A DNA stretch of 64,000 nt from CAVTRI01 sp963737075 (GTDB taxonomy: Bacteria; Actinomycetota; Acidimicrobiia; Acidimicrobiales; Palsa-688). A program made the translations under genes and the position numbers. The notes under the pieces were generated by a model. It was not told the origin of the DNA, did no database searches, and was given only the letters and a program-made list of their open reading frames with translations. Shown here piece by piece: positions 18,392 through 27,377 of this stretch (its first letter is position 1; the number at the start of each line of letters is the position of its first letter). The DNA lies in assembly GCA_963737075.1 (NCBI GenBank), contig CAVTRI010000002.1, forward strand, positions 1,116,001 to 1,180,000. Direction: 5' to 3'.

Positions 18392-18877
18392 TTGACAACG
18401 CCAGCGGCTTCATCCCTCATCGGCCGAGATCTGGGGGTGGCCCACCGCGACGCCGGGCGGGGCCCCGAGGCGGTGGCGGCCCTGAGGGAAGCCGTCACCT
18501 TGCACCGGGCCCTGCTGGACGGCGACCCGGCCAACACCACGAGGCCTGGCTATCGGCCTGAAGGAACTGGGGTGGCCCACCGCGACGCCGGGCGGGGCCC
18601 CGAGGCGATGGCGGCCCTGAGGGAAGCCGTCACCTTGCACCGGGCCCTGCTGGAGGGCGACCCGCCCAAGGCCACCTACCAACGAGGCCTGGCCATCGGC
18701 CTGGAGAATCTGGGGGTGGCCGACCGCGACGCCGGGCGGGGCCCCGAGGCGGTGGCGGCCCTGAGCGAAGCCGTCACCTGCACCGGGCCCTGCTGGAGGG
18801 CGACCCGGCCAGCGCCACCGACCAACGGACCGCGTCGTCACGCGTGGCAAGAGTTGGAGCGCGCCAGTGGAATCTGA
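18392..18877 (+). pseudogene. TPR-repeat protein remnant
   Basis: Three tandem DNA repeats of about 144 bp, beginning near 18431, 18567 and 18710, encode LGVAHRDAGRGPEAVAALRE... units, i.e. 48-residue tetratricopeptide-like repeats as seen at the C-termini of large actinobacterial STAND/TPR proteins. The first unit has lost about 8 bp, the third changes frame within EAVTCTGPC, and no upstream domain is present. Probably the decayed tail of such a gene, or a collapsed repeat array. Confidence 0.65.
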
Positions 18878-19181
18878 CGGCCAGTACCTTGCTTCGGCCC
18901 AAAGCGGGGTCGGCTCCTAACCAGAGAGGGTGACGACATCAAGTTCTCGTTCTGCCCGATAACCGGCGAAGTCGGGCGGGTCAGCCGCCCGGTTAACGCG
19001 CGGCCGTCCGATGGCCGCTGACGAATGCCGAACCTGTCCCGCCGATCCGGCGATATCGGACGCTGCTCCTACGTCTTTCTGGGATACCCCCTGGCGCGAT
19101 TCTGGGCGCTTCTACGGTGCCCCGGACCACCGTTTAGCCGTAGCACCACACCACCCTCGTCCTGTCTGCCAAACTCGCCGG
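18878..19181. other. stretch without a recognised gene
   Basis: Only short frames; nothing recognised. Confidence 0.3.
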
Positions 19182-19868
19182 ATGGCCGCTCCCGATCCAG
19201 ATCGCGCCAACATGTTGCCAGTTGACGAACTGGCAGTGGAGGTCCTTGACGATCTGATCGACTCTGGCGAGTGGAACGAATACAACTAGACCAACACCGC
19301 TGGCCAGGATCCTCGCTACCACCATGACCAAGCGGCGCTCAAGGCACTGTCCGAAGCGCTGGGATGGCTTCGCGCACACGGGTTGATTGCACGCACCCCT
19401 AGCCAGACGGCGGATGCTGCGATCTTCGTCACCAGGGCTGGCCTTATTGCTGCGAAGGACGGCATTGAACGGGTACGCGCCGAGCAGCGCTTCGGAACCG
19501 GGTTGCACCCGGCGATCGAAGCCCGATGCCGGCGACAGTTCCTTCTGGGCGAATACGAGCAGGCCGTATTCGTGGGGATGAAGGCGGTTGAGGTGCGCGT
19601 CCGGGGTCTCGGTGGCTTCGGTGATGACTTAACCGGTGTTGACCTCAAGAACCGCGCCTATGGACCGAATGGCCCTCTCACCGACTCATCGGCTGTGAAG
19701 GGAGAGCAAGAAGGAAGGCGGATGATGTTCGCAGGCGCCTACGCAAGTCTGCGCAACCCGTCCGGACATCGGGACGTCGACTACGACGAGGTGTCCGAGG
19801 CCGCGGAGGCAGTTGTCGTAGCGAGCCTCCTCATGCGGGTCCTAGATCGAGTGGAGGCTCGGCTGTAG
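19182..19868 (+). pseudogene. TIGR02391-family protein interrupted by one TAG
   Basis: The C-terminal part is diagnostic: LHPAIEARCRRQFLLGEYEQ, VFVGMKAVEVRVRGL, GVDLKNRAYGPNGPLTD, EQEGRRMMFAGAYASLRNPS and HRDVDYDEVSEAAEAV, the TIGR02391 (Ymh) domain, often found in mobile or defence contexts with unknown activity. The same frame continues upstream to ATG 19182 and encodes an alpha-helical N-terminus broken by a single in-frame TAG at 19287-19289, between SGEWNEYN and TNTAGQDPRYHHD. Without that stop the protein is 228 residues, normal for the family. Reinitiation at GTG/TTG sites downstream could give the C-terminal domain alone. Confidence 0.75.
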
Positions 19869-19967
19869 GTCGATACCCGCAAGGAAAACGGTGATATTGC
19901 CAATCCATGTGGTCTGCCCTTACGTGGCGTCGGGCATATACCGGGTCCCTTGCTGTGCGCCGGCCTG

Positions 19968-20332
19968 TTACTCCTCGTCGGTGACGTGCGCTCCCCAGTG
20001 GGGGCCTTCGGTGATCGAGAAGTGTGTCATGAGGTGGTCGGGGTTCGCTCCGTGCCAGTGCTCCTCGCCGTCGGGCGCGTAGGCGGTGTCGCCGACGTCG
20101 AGCGCCACGGCGTCCTCACCGCGCACCTGAACCAAGGCGCGGCCTTCGGTGACGTAGAGGGTCTGGCCGCCGTCGTGGGAGTGCTTGGCGCTGCGGGCTC
20201 CTGGACTGAAGTGCACGGCGGCGACAGTGAGCTGCGAGGCGGGCAGGCCGCTCGTGATGGGGTCGACCCAGACGTCACCGGTGAACGTCTCGGCAGGTCC
20301 TTTTGCGGCCTGGGCTGGGGGGAAATCTCCAT
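19968..20332 (-). CDS. cupin-domain protein, frameshifted at a G6 run
   Basis: Starting at ATG 20332 after AGGAG, the corrected product begins MEISPPAQAAKGPAETF and has the two cupin motifs: GARSAKHSHDGGQTLYV (metal-ligand His pair and Glu-equivalent) and DTAYAPDGEEHWHGA. Small metal-dependent single-domain cupin, close to the carboxymuconolactone/mandelonitrile-lyase-like group. A run of six G (20317-20322, plus strand) must be seven for the start and the cupin to share a frame. About 121 residues. Probably a working gene misread at the homopolymer. Confidence 0.75.
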
Positions 20333-20470
20333 GATCGCTTCTCCTGGTTGTCGCCGGCAGGCGGCGGTGTCGAGGGCGGGGGGCACCCAGCCGTCGTCGG
20401 CCGGGTTGAGGGTGACGCCGGGGCCGACGATGCTGTCGATGGCGTCGAGAATGTCGTCGCTCAGATGCAC
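20333..20470 (-). pseudogene. aldo/keto reductase C-terminal remnant
   Basis: LSDDILDAIDSIVGPGVTLNPADDGWVPPAL is the typical last helix and tail of actinobacterial aldo/keto reductases. The barrel is missing: IS110-side sequence starts at about 20470-20500. The cupin follows directly, so the two were likely an operon before the insertion cut it. Confidence 0.7.
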
Positions 20471-20597
20471 GGCGCGGGGTCACGCGAGTGCGAGGGTGTC
20501 GGTCGGTTTAGTGAGTATGGAACGGCTGGCCCGTTCCGAATCTTGCGTGGGTTGCCCACCATGAGGAGGACCGAGCCACATACGGAAGGAGCCAGCC

Positions 20598-21697
20598 GTG
20601 TTGATCCATCCTCCCCCTGACGCAGTAGTTCTCGCAATGGATGTCCATCGGGACACCGTCTCGACCGCCGTGCTTGGCCCGGGGGACGTGGTGCCGGCGC
20701 CGGACAAGGTCAGTGCCGACGAGGAGTCGGTTCGCCGCCTGGTGGGCCATTTCGAGCAGCCGGGCCGGGTGTGGGCGTGTTATGAGGCGGCCCGACCGGA
20801 TACGAGCTGGCCCGGACCCTTTGCACTGCGGGCATGCGCTGCGAGGTCGTCGCCCCCTCGCTGATCCCGACCGCACCGGGGGATCGGATCAAGACCGACC
20901 GTCGCGATGCCCGCCGCCTGGCGCTGCTGTTGCGCGCCGGGCAGCTGTCCGCGGTGAGGGTCCCCACCGTGGCCGAAGAGGCGGTCCGTGACCTCTGCCG
21001 TGCGAGGGCGGACATGGTGATCGACCAGACCCGGGCCCGCCAACGCCTGGGCAAGTTCCTGCTCCGCCACGGCCGGGTGTGGAGAGGCGGGGACAACTGG
21101 ACCGTCAAGCACAACGCCTGGATCGCGGCGCAGCGCTTCGAGGACCGGGCGCTGGCGGTGACCTTCTCCCACTACCGGGCCACGCTCGAGGCTCGAGAGG
21201 CGGCGGTGGAGGCCATCGACGCCGACCTGGCCACCTGGTACCGCAAGGATCCCTTCGCTGACGCCGTCGCCCGCCTGGGCGCCTACCGGGGCATCACCGA
21301 ACTGGGTGCCCTCACATTGGCCGCGGAGGTCTGCGACTGGCGCCGCTTCCCCACGGCGTCGATGTTCATGGGCGTTTGCGGGCTGGTCCCCTCCGAGCAC
21401 TCCAGCGGCCAGCGGGTCAGTCGCGGCGGGATCACCCACGCCGGCAACACCCATCTGCGCACCCAGCTGGTCGAGTCCGCCCGGGCCTATAAGTCCCGAC
21501 CGACAGTGGGCGCCACCTTGAAGCGCCGCCACGACAGCCTGGATGCGGCCGTGATCGCCCGCGCCTGGGCAGCCCAGCTGCGCCTGTGCGGCAAGTTCCG
21601 CCGCCTCGACGCGAAAAAGAGCAATCGCAAAACCGTGGTCACCGCCGTTGCCAGAGAACTCGCCGGTTTCGTGTGGGCGGAGATGACCGCCGCCTGA
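20598..21697 (+). mobile_element. IS110-family transposase, frameshifted
   Basis: Start MLIHPPPDAVVLAMDVHRDT (RuvC-like DEDD domain, first Asp in AMDVHRD), then after a frame change near 20785 MRCEVVAPSLIPTAPGDRIK, TDRRDARRLALLLRAGQL and the C-terminal transposase_20 domain with LGAYRGITELGALTLAAEV, GVCGLVPSEHSSG and the catalytic serine region. Inserting one G in GCGGCCCGACC restores CYEAGPTGYELARTL. ~365 residues when corrected. IS110 elements lack terminal inverted repeats; the left junction should lie near 20480, inside the aldo/keto reductase gene. Confidence 0.88.
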
Positions 21698-21984
21698 GAT
21701 GAACATTCTCTCCTGCTCGCTCACCGGCCCGGGCTGGGCGTGAGCGAGGACCCCGCCGTGCACCGGGCGCCCGCCGCTGCAGGACCGATCCCCGTGGCGA
21801 CTATGACCAACGAGTCGAACACGGTCGCACTTAGTGTGGGGCAACTCCCTGCGCAACCCTCTTCTGCGGTTCCAACCCGCGTACATCAGTCTGGCGGACA
21901 GCCCACCAGAACCAGCCCGGTGCACCGCCGAGCCCTCACGCCCGTCGAAGCAGGCACCGCCAGACATGATGGCGTGGCCGCTGG

Positions 21985-23010
21985 CTACAGGTTGACCATC
22001 GCTCGCCCCGGGTAGCCGCCTGCCTCGAGTTCGTCGAGGATGATCGGCAGCTCCTCCAGGGACCCGCTGCGTCCTATGTGCGTGCGCACCTTGCCGGCGG
22101 CGGCCAGGGCCACCAACTCCCGCATTTCCTCAACGGTGCCCACGGTCGAGCCGAGAATCAGCGGATCCTTGGTCATGAGATCGAGCGGTCTGATGCCGAT
22201 GGGCCCCTCACTGGCCGCCGGCATACCTACGGACACGAACACACCGCCACGCCGCAGCACGCGCAGGCCGAGCTCGAAGCCGGCGACGCGCGCCGCGAAT
22301 ACCACACTCGCGTTGGCACCGCCCCAGTCGAACCGTATGCGCTCGGCGGCCTCCGAGGCGTCATATGCCGCGGCGACCCCCAGCGATCGCACGAACTCGA
22401 CGCGCTCTGCACCCACATCGATACCGATGACCTGATAGCCGAAGGCGCTCGCGACCTGTACGGCGTAGTGTCCGAGACCGCCGGCGGCTCCGACAATGGC
22501 GACCGGTTTGCCGGCGTAGACGCCGTGCACCGGAAGCTTCTTGATCGCGGAGTAGGCGGTGAGACCGCCGCAGGCGAGAGGAACGTTGTCGTCGGTCAGC
22601 GAATCGGGCAGCGGCACGAGCGCCTTGGTCCAGATCCGCATCTGGTCGGCGTAGGTGCCCAGTGCCGGGCGCGATTCACGACAGAGGCGGGGCTTGCCGC
22701 CGAGGCAGTACTCACACGCTCCGCACCAGTAGGCGCCGCCTGCGCCACCGAGCCCGACGATCACCCGGTCGCCCACCTTGAGGTGCCGATCGGCTCCGGG
22801 TCCGAGCGTCTCGACGCGACCGATGCCCTCGTGGCCGAAGGGGTTGGGACCGGCGGGGGTGAAGCCGGGCCAATCGTTGTTCTTGAGATGCAGGTCGGAG
22901 TGGCATACACCCGCGACCGACATCCGCACGATGGCCTCATCCGGGCCCGGCTCGAGATCCGGGAGCTCACGAATGCCGATCCGCCCGTCCTCGAGAATCA
23001 TTGCGCGCAT
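21985..23010 (-). CDS. zinc-dependent alcohol dehydrogenase
   Basis: 341 residues, MDR family; oxidises alcohols to aldehydes with NAD(P). Catalytic zinc ligands Cys36 (GVCHSD), His60 (GHEG) and Cys147 (LACGGL); structural zinc cysteines 96, 99, 102 and 110 (CGACEYCLGGKPRLC). Rossmann motif GAAGGLGHYAVQVA (about 174-187) and Asp at the end of beta-2 (GIDVG), favouring NAD. Close to the AdhA/AdhT-like single-chain type. Frame intact. It stands alone; the 287-bp gap to the IS110 contains nothing recognised. Confidence 0.93.
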   Translation of the reverse strand: MRAMILEDGRIGIRELPDLEPGPDEAIVRMSVAGVCHSDLHLKNNDWPGFTPAGPNPFGHEGIGRVETLGPGADRHLKVGDRVIVGLGGAGGAYWCGACEYCLGGKPRLCRESRPALGTYADQMRIWTKALVPLPDSLTDDNVPLACGGLTAYSAIKKLPVHGVYAGKPVAIVGAAGGLGHYAVQVASAFGYQVIGIDVGAERVEFVRSLGVAAAYDASEAAERIRFDWGGANASVVFAARVAGFELGLRVLRRGGVFVSVGMPAASEGPIGIRPLDLMTKDPLILGSTVGTVEEMRELVALAAAGKVRTHIGRSGSLEELPIILDELEAGGYPGRAMVNL

Positions 23011-23257
23011 GCTGTCTCCCTTGAGCGTGACCGGCCGGCCGAGCCGGAGCGTGGCCGGCCCGATCGTAGGTCACGTCCCGTCCCAACCCCGGGGGAGCTC
23101 CTGTGGTGGGTCAATGCGGGACGGTCACGCCGGCCCGGACAACTGCACGGCAGGACCATCTGATCCACGATCTGGCGCTAGGAAACCACCCACCGTGCAC
23201 GTCTTGGTGCCAGCGTGCGATTCGAGAGTTGGCCCGTTGAGTGTGTAGTCTGTGTGT

Positions 23258-23488
23258 ATGCCTCGGGTCAACATCTATCTTCCGGACGACCTGGCGGAGC
23301 AGGCCAAGCTGGCCGGGATGAACGTCTCACAGGTCGCTCAGGATGCCTTGCGGGAGCAGCTGCGGCGACAGCGCATGAGCGATTGGGTGGGACGCGTCAG
23401 CAAGCGCCCGCCAACTGGGGTGAGCCACAACCAAGTTATCGGCGCACTGCATGCGGTCCGGGAGAACATGGGAACGCGCAATGCCTGA
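23258..23488 (+). CDS. antitoxin of a VapBC-like pair
   Basis: 76 residues. MPRVNIYLPDDLAEQAKLAG and VSQVAQDALREQLRRQ form a ribbon-helix-helix DNA-binding N-terminus (CopG/CcdA-like), followed by a short tail that should wrap the toxin. The stop overlaps the PIN toxin start by 8 bp. ATG 23258 was taken instead of GTG 23252. Expected to autorepress the operon. Confidence 0.85.
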   Translation: MPRVNIYLPDDLAEQAKLAGMNVSQVAQDALREQLRRQRMSDWVGRVSKRPPTGVSHNQVIGALHAVRENMGTRNA

Positions 23489-23876
23489 GGACGTCTACGT
23501 GGTCGACGCGTCGGTCATTGTGGACTTCGTCCTCGGCGGCTCGGCTCAGACCGCCATAGCCGAGCGGATCGCCCAGCTTTCACTTCATGCCCCCGCCCAC
23601 CTGGATGCCGAGGTGCTCTCGGCGATTGGCCGGCTGCACCGTGCGGGGACGCTTACAGCTAGGCTCGCTAGTGAGCGACTGGAGGACGCGGCCGACGTTC
23701 CGGTGACCCGGCACCTGCTCGGGTCGCTCGTCCCCGGCGCATGGCGGCGTCGGCAACAGTTGCGGCTCACCGACGCCCTATACGTCGAGTTGGCTTCGGC
23801 GCTGGACGCACAGCTGCTGACGACCGATGCCGCGCTCGGACGAGCGACGCGACGGGCAGAGGTCATACCGACCTGA
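23481..23876 (+). CDS. vapC: PIN-domain toxin (VapC-like ribonuclease)
   Basis: 131 residues. PIN nucleases cut RNA with a Mg2+ site of acidic residues: Asp9 (VVDASVIVDF), Glu44 (HLDAEVLSAIGRL), Asp98 (RLTDALYVELA) and Asp115 (LLTTDAALGRA) are all present, so it should be active. Translationally coupled to the upstream antitoxin. Target RNA unknown. Confidence 0.9.
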   Translation: MPEDVYVVDASVIVDFVLGGSAQTAIAERIAQLSLHAPAHLDAEVLSAIGRLHRAGTLTARLASERLEDAADVPVTRHLLGSLVPGAWRRRQQLRLTDALYVELASALDAQLLTTDAALGRATRRAEVIPT

Positions 23877-23931
23877 GCTTGCCGAGCCACACCGTGTCGC
23901 TGAGCTACAGAAGGTACGCATTCAGTCTCTT

Positions 23932-24007
23932 CTGGCAGCCAGGCTGGCAGCCCAGAAACTCGACAGAGACCGACTTCCGCAAACTACACTCGAGTATTTT
24001 CGCAGGT
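23932..24007 (+). repeat. 76-bp dispersed direct repeat, copy A
   Basis: About 80% identical, without gaps, to 44740-44815; the core AACTACACTCGAGTATTT is identical. In both copies one frame stays open and ends TTLEYF.R, so it may be the 3' end of a once-coding sequence. Confidence 0.65.
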
Positions 24008-24210
24008 CAGCGCCTTATCAGTGCGTTTAGCGACACACCATAAGGGACTAGGGATCGGCTGAAAACCCTGCCCTCGGTCGTTCTCGCGCCGCTCAGGCGA
24101 TCAGCGGGAAGTCGGAGCGCTGTTCGGCCGGCCTTTGGTCTCGGTTCCGACGCCGCGTTTCAATGGTGACCGCGAGGCTGCCGACCGGTCGAACTCCGGC
24201 GACCTCCGGA
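24008..24210. other. gap after repeat A
   Basis: No gene or clear terminator seen before the end of the pentapeptide-protein gene. Confidence 0.3.
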
Positions 24211-27200
24211 TCAAGGGCCGCGCCGCCCTATGTCAGACGCGCTCACCTGCGGGCAATCACCATAAGGACTGGGAACGCACGTCGGCGGCGCCGGGGGCGA
24301 TGGCGCACGGAGCATCTGTGCCCACGGTACCGGCGGCACCGAGTTCTGATTCTGGGTCAAGGTCCGGTCGTTCGGACAGATCGTATTGGGCCCGAAAAAG
24401 CTCCCGGAGCCGTCGTCATGACACTGTTGCACACCGTTGGCGCTGTTGCGGCACAGAATGGTCGCGTCGAACGTCATGATCCGAATCTCGAGCTTGTCTT
24501 GACCGCCTAGCTGCTCGATCCGGAGCGTGGTGCCGTAGAACGTCAAGGATCTATCAGCTTCCTGGGTCACGAACAGGGTGGCGTAGCCCAACTGTAGGTT
24601 AAACGGGTTTTCGCTGTCGTTGTCGATCTGGAATTGGTTCTCCGCTGGATCAGTCACGCTGGCCTGCCAGCGCAGCACGCCGACGACGCTTTCGTACCGC
24701 TGAAACACCTGCTGCAGCACGGGCAGGCTGGGACGGGCCAGCACGCCCTCTGTACCAAGCTCGTCGAAGCCGTGCCAGACGGTGTAAACCTTTCCCGAGG
24801 GCGGTGGGTCGCCGAATTGCCATGCATTCGGGTCGTCGGTCCGTTCGATCGTGGCTTGCGGTGAAAACGTGATCCCGTACTGCTCGAACGCAAGCAGCAG
24901 GTCGCTGATGTAGCCATTATTGAGATCGGTGATGTACTCCTGGATCTTCTCTTCGTTCCCGTCGGGGGTGAGATTCACCTGATCAACTGCCGACTTAAGC
25001 TCGGTCAGCGCGGTCGCGGTGTCAGGGTCGGTTGGCTCGAGCGCGAAGAGATAGACTCCTTTGACCGTCGGTGTCACATCGACGGCCACGGCGGCATTCG
25101 CCAGGTTCCAGCCATTCATGTGGGTTCCGGTGAAATCGGTGCCTTGCACGCTGGCACCGGACAGCGTCACCGCGTCCGTCAGGGCCGCCCCTGCGAGTTT
25201 GGAGTTGATCAGATTGGCGTTGCTTAGATCGACGCCATACAGAGAGTCGACGATCAGGCTGCTGCCGCCGAGATTGGCGGACGTCAGCTTGCTGTTGTCT
25301 AGGATCGCGCCGTCCAGGCGGACTTCGGTACCGTACAGCTGCACGTCTGTCGCGGAAATACCGTAGAGGTTGGCGTCCACGAGCGTGGCGCCGGGCATGT
25401 ACGCGGCCGTCAGGGCGGCGGCCTCGGTCTGAGTCGAGACGATCAGGAATGTCGAGTTGTCGCTGGAGGTCCAGTTCAGCACGGTATAGAGCGTCTGGGT
25501 TGAGCTGTCGGTGACGGTCCACGCTCGTGTCGCCACGTCGATCGTGACGCTGGTCTGCCCGCTCGCGATCGGATGCCCGTACTTCGCAAAGATCGCGCTC
25601 ACACCGCCAACACTCTCCGCCTGCAGCGCCGCGATGAAATTGTCGTAGTCGATGGTCGACGTCTGCGGCACGCGAAACAGTTCGACGAGAGCTCCTAGTT
25701 GCGCCCCGGTGAGGTCGGCGCCTTTCAGCGTCGCGCTGGCAAGGTCTGCGTTGTGCAATTCGACGGTGCCGGTGAACTGCGCGGCGGTGAGATCGGCGCC
25801 ACTGAATCCCACACCATTCATGATCGCGCTCTTGAACTGCGATGCCGTCGTGGCATCATGGGGATTCACCGGCCCAAGATCGGCGAGGCTGAAATCGGTG
25901 TCACCATCCATGGTGGCACCGTTGAAGCTCACGCCGCGGAGAACCGTTCGCTGCTGCTCGTCGGGGCTGAAGTTAGCGCCCCGAAGCGAGGCACCATCGA
26001 ACCTGGTACGCAGGTCCGGGCTCATGATGATCAGCAGTGCGCTCGATCCCACTGTCGCGTTCGCGACCACATACACGCTCGAGTCGTCCGTGACCGTCCA
26101 CCAGCGATTCGGATCGTCGGTTTCGACCGCTGACCGGGTGCCGGAGATCGGGTGACCGCATCGAGCGAACGCGTCCGCCACGTCCGCGACGTTCCCGTCT
26201 TGAAGCGCTTGAAGAAACGGCCCGTACTCGGTCGAGCCCTTGGTCACGCGAAAGAGCTCGCAGCTATTCTGAACGCCGTACAAGAGTGCGTCATCCATGT
26301 GGGCGTCGACGAACTTCACTCCGGTTAGGGTCGCGCCGGTAAGGTCGCAGTGGTTGAGTGTGTAGTTGCTGAAATCCATGCCGGTCAGCACTGAATAGAG
26401 CGCCTGGAGGTAGGTCAGATCGACGCCGCTAGCGAGCCCCACGAGGATGGCTCCGGTGAGATCGAGGTAGGACCAATCCTTCAGGATGGTGGAAGAGTTG
26501 AGCGTCGCCCCCCGGAATGACGTCAGGTTCGTTGGATCGGTCGAGAAACGAGGCGGCACGCTGAACGTGCAGCTCGTGACGTCGGTATCGTCGAACGAAG
26601 TGCCGTCCATACGGGCCTGCAGGAATGACGACCCGCTCAGGTCCGCACCGGTGAAGTCGGTATCAGTGAGCGTGGAGGTGTCGAACACGCCCGCGGTAAT
26701 GCGCGTCTCGGATCCACAGAATTCTGCGCCGGTGAGATCGCAAACCACTTGGCCCTGAGCGAACACGATGTTGTCGAGAGTGCCGTTGCAGAACTTGGCA
26801 CTTCTTGCGACCACGCCGTAGAAGTGGGCGTTCGTTAGCGTGCGGCCGGAAAAATCCATGCCGCTCAGGTCGGATTGCCTAACCGTAATACCACTCAAGT
26901 CGTGCGGCAAATCGGGGATGATTGCGCCGGTCAGGTCGATGTAACTCCAGGTTGGGCCCAGGCTTCGGTAAGGGATCGTCGCGCCTGCGAATGTCGTCAG
27001 GTTCGCGGAGTTGGACCCAAAGTCGGGGTGCGGTCCGAAGATTGTATCGGTGAGGTTACACCCGGAGAAATTGGTACCGTTCCCCATAACTGCACCAGTG
27101 AGGTCGGCCCTGGCCATGCTGATGGCGCCGCTGAAGATCGTCCCGGTGAGCGTGGCACCCTGCAGTTGTGCGCCGGTCAGATCCTTGCCCGCGAGGTTGA

Positions 27201-27279
27201 TCCCGCTGAGGTTGCACCCTTGGCAATTATACGGCGGAGGTCCGTTAAGGCACTCCGTGGCGGCGCTCACCTCCATCAC
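24211..27279 (-). CDS. giant pentapeptide-repeat protein with three FxxxG/WxVxD modules
   Basis: 1022 residues (Met 27279 or 27276). The first ~345 residues and several later blocks are A(D/N)LxG/x pentapeptide repeats (NLSGINLAGKDLTGAQLQG), predicted to fold as a right-handed square beta-helix. Between blocks lie three copies of a ~50-residue module at about 353-406, 543-600 and 776-836: FARCGHPISG...WWTVTD...YVV, FAKYGHPIAS...WTVTD...YTV, FEQYGITFSP...WQFGD...YTV. The last ~90 residues are polar with several Cys. No signal peptide or membrane segment. Last gene of the 33013-24211 cluster, 98 bp after the previous one. Function unknown; the shared module links it to the 1428-residue protein. 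Confidence 0.85.
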   Translation of the reverse strand: MMEVSAATECLNGPPPYNCQGCNLSGINLAGKDLTGAQLQGATLTGTIFSGAISMARADLTGAVMGNGTNFSGCNLTDTIFGPHPDFGSNSANLTTFAGATIPYRSLGPTWSYIDLTGAIIPDLPHDLSGITVRQSDLSGMDFSGRTLTNAHFYGVVARSAKFCNGTLDNIVFAQGQVVCDLTGAEFCGSETRITAGVFDTSTLTDTDFTGADLSGSSFLQARMDGTSFDDTDVTSCTFSVPPRFSTDPTNLTSFRGATLNSSTILKDWSYLDLTGAILVGLASGVDLTYLQALYSVLTGMDFSNYTLNHCDLTGATLTGVKFVDAHMDDALLYGVQNSCELFRVTKGSTEYGPFLQALQDGNVADVADAFARCGHPISGTRSAVETDDPNRWWTVTDDSSVYVVANATVGSSALLIIMSPDLRTRFDGASLRGANFSPDEQQRTVLRGVSFNGATMDGDTDFSLADLGPVNPHDATTASQFKSAIMNGVGFSGADLTAAQFTGTVELHNADLASATLKGADLTGAQLGALVELFRVPQTSTIDYDNFIAALQAESVGGVSAIFAKYGHPIASGQTSVTIDVATRAWTVTDSSTQTLYTVLNWTSSDNSTFLIVSTQTEAAALTAAYMPGATLVDANLYGISATDVQLYGTEVRLDGAILDNSKLTSANLGGSSLIVDSLYGVDLSNANLINSKLAGAALTDAVTLSGASVQGTDFTGTHMNGWNLANAAVAVDVTPTVKGVYLFALEPTDPDTATALTELKSAVDQVNLTPDGNEEKIQEYITDLNNGYISDLLLAFEQYGITFSPQATIERTDDPNAWQFGDPPPSGKVYTVWHGFDELGTEGVLARPSLPVLQQVFQRYESVVGVLRWQASVTDPAENQFQIDNDSENPFNLQLGYATLFVTQEADRSLTFYGTTLRIEQLGGQDKLEIRIMTFDATILCRNSANGVQQCHDDGSGSFFGPNTICPNDRTLTQNQNSVPPVPWAQMLRAPSPPAPPTCVPSPYGDCPQVSASDIGRRGP

Positions 27280-27377
27280 CTAAAACGACCGTCCATAGCG
27301 GTCGCGGTCTGCCCGATCGCACCGACCATCGCCGGCACGCCCGGTACTCGAACCCAGTACATTAATCCGAACCTCCG

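Noticed and set aside
18431..18800. Tandem repeats as a CRISPR array
   Set aside because: Units are ~144 bp, coding and without spacers; they encode TPR motifs.
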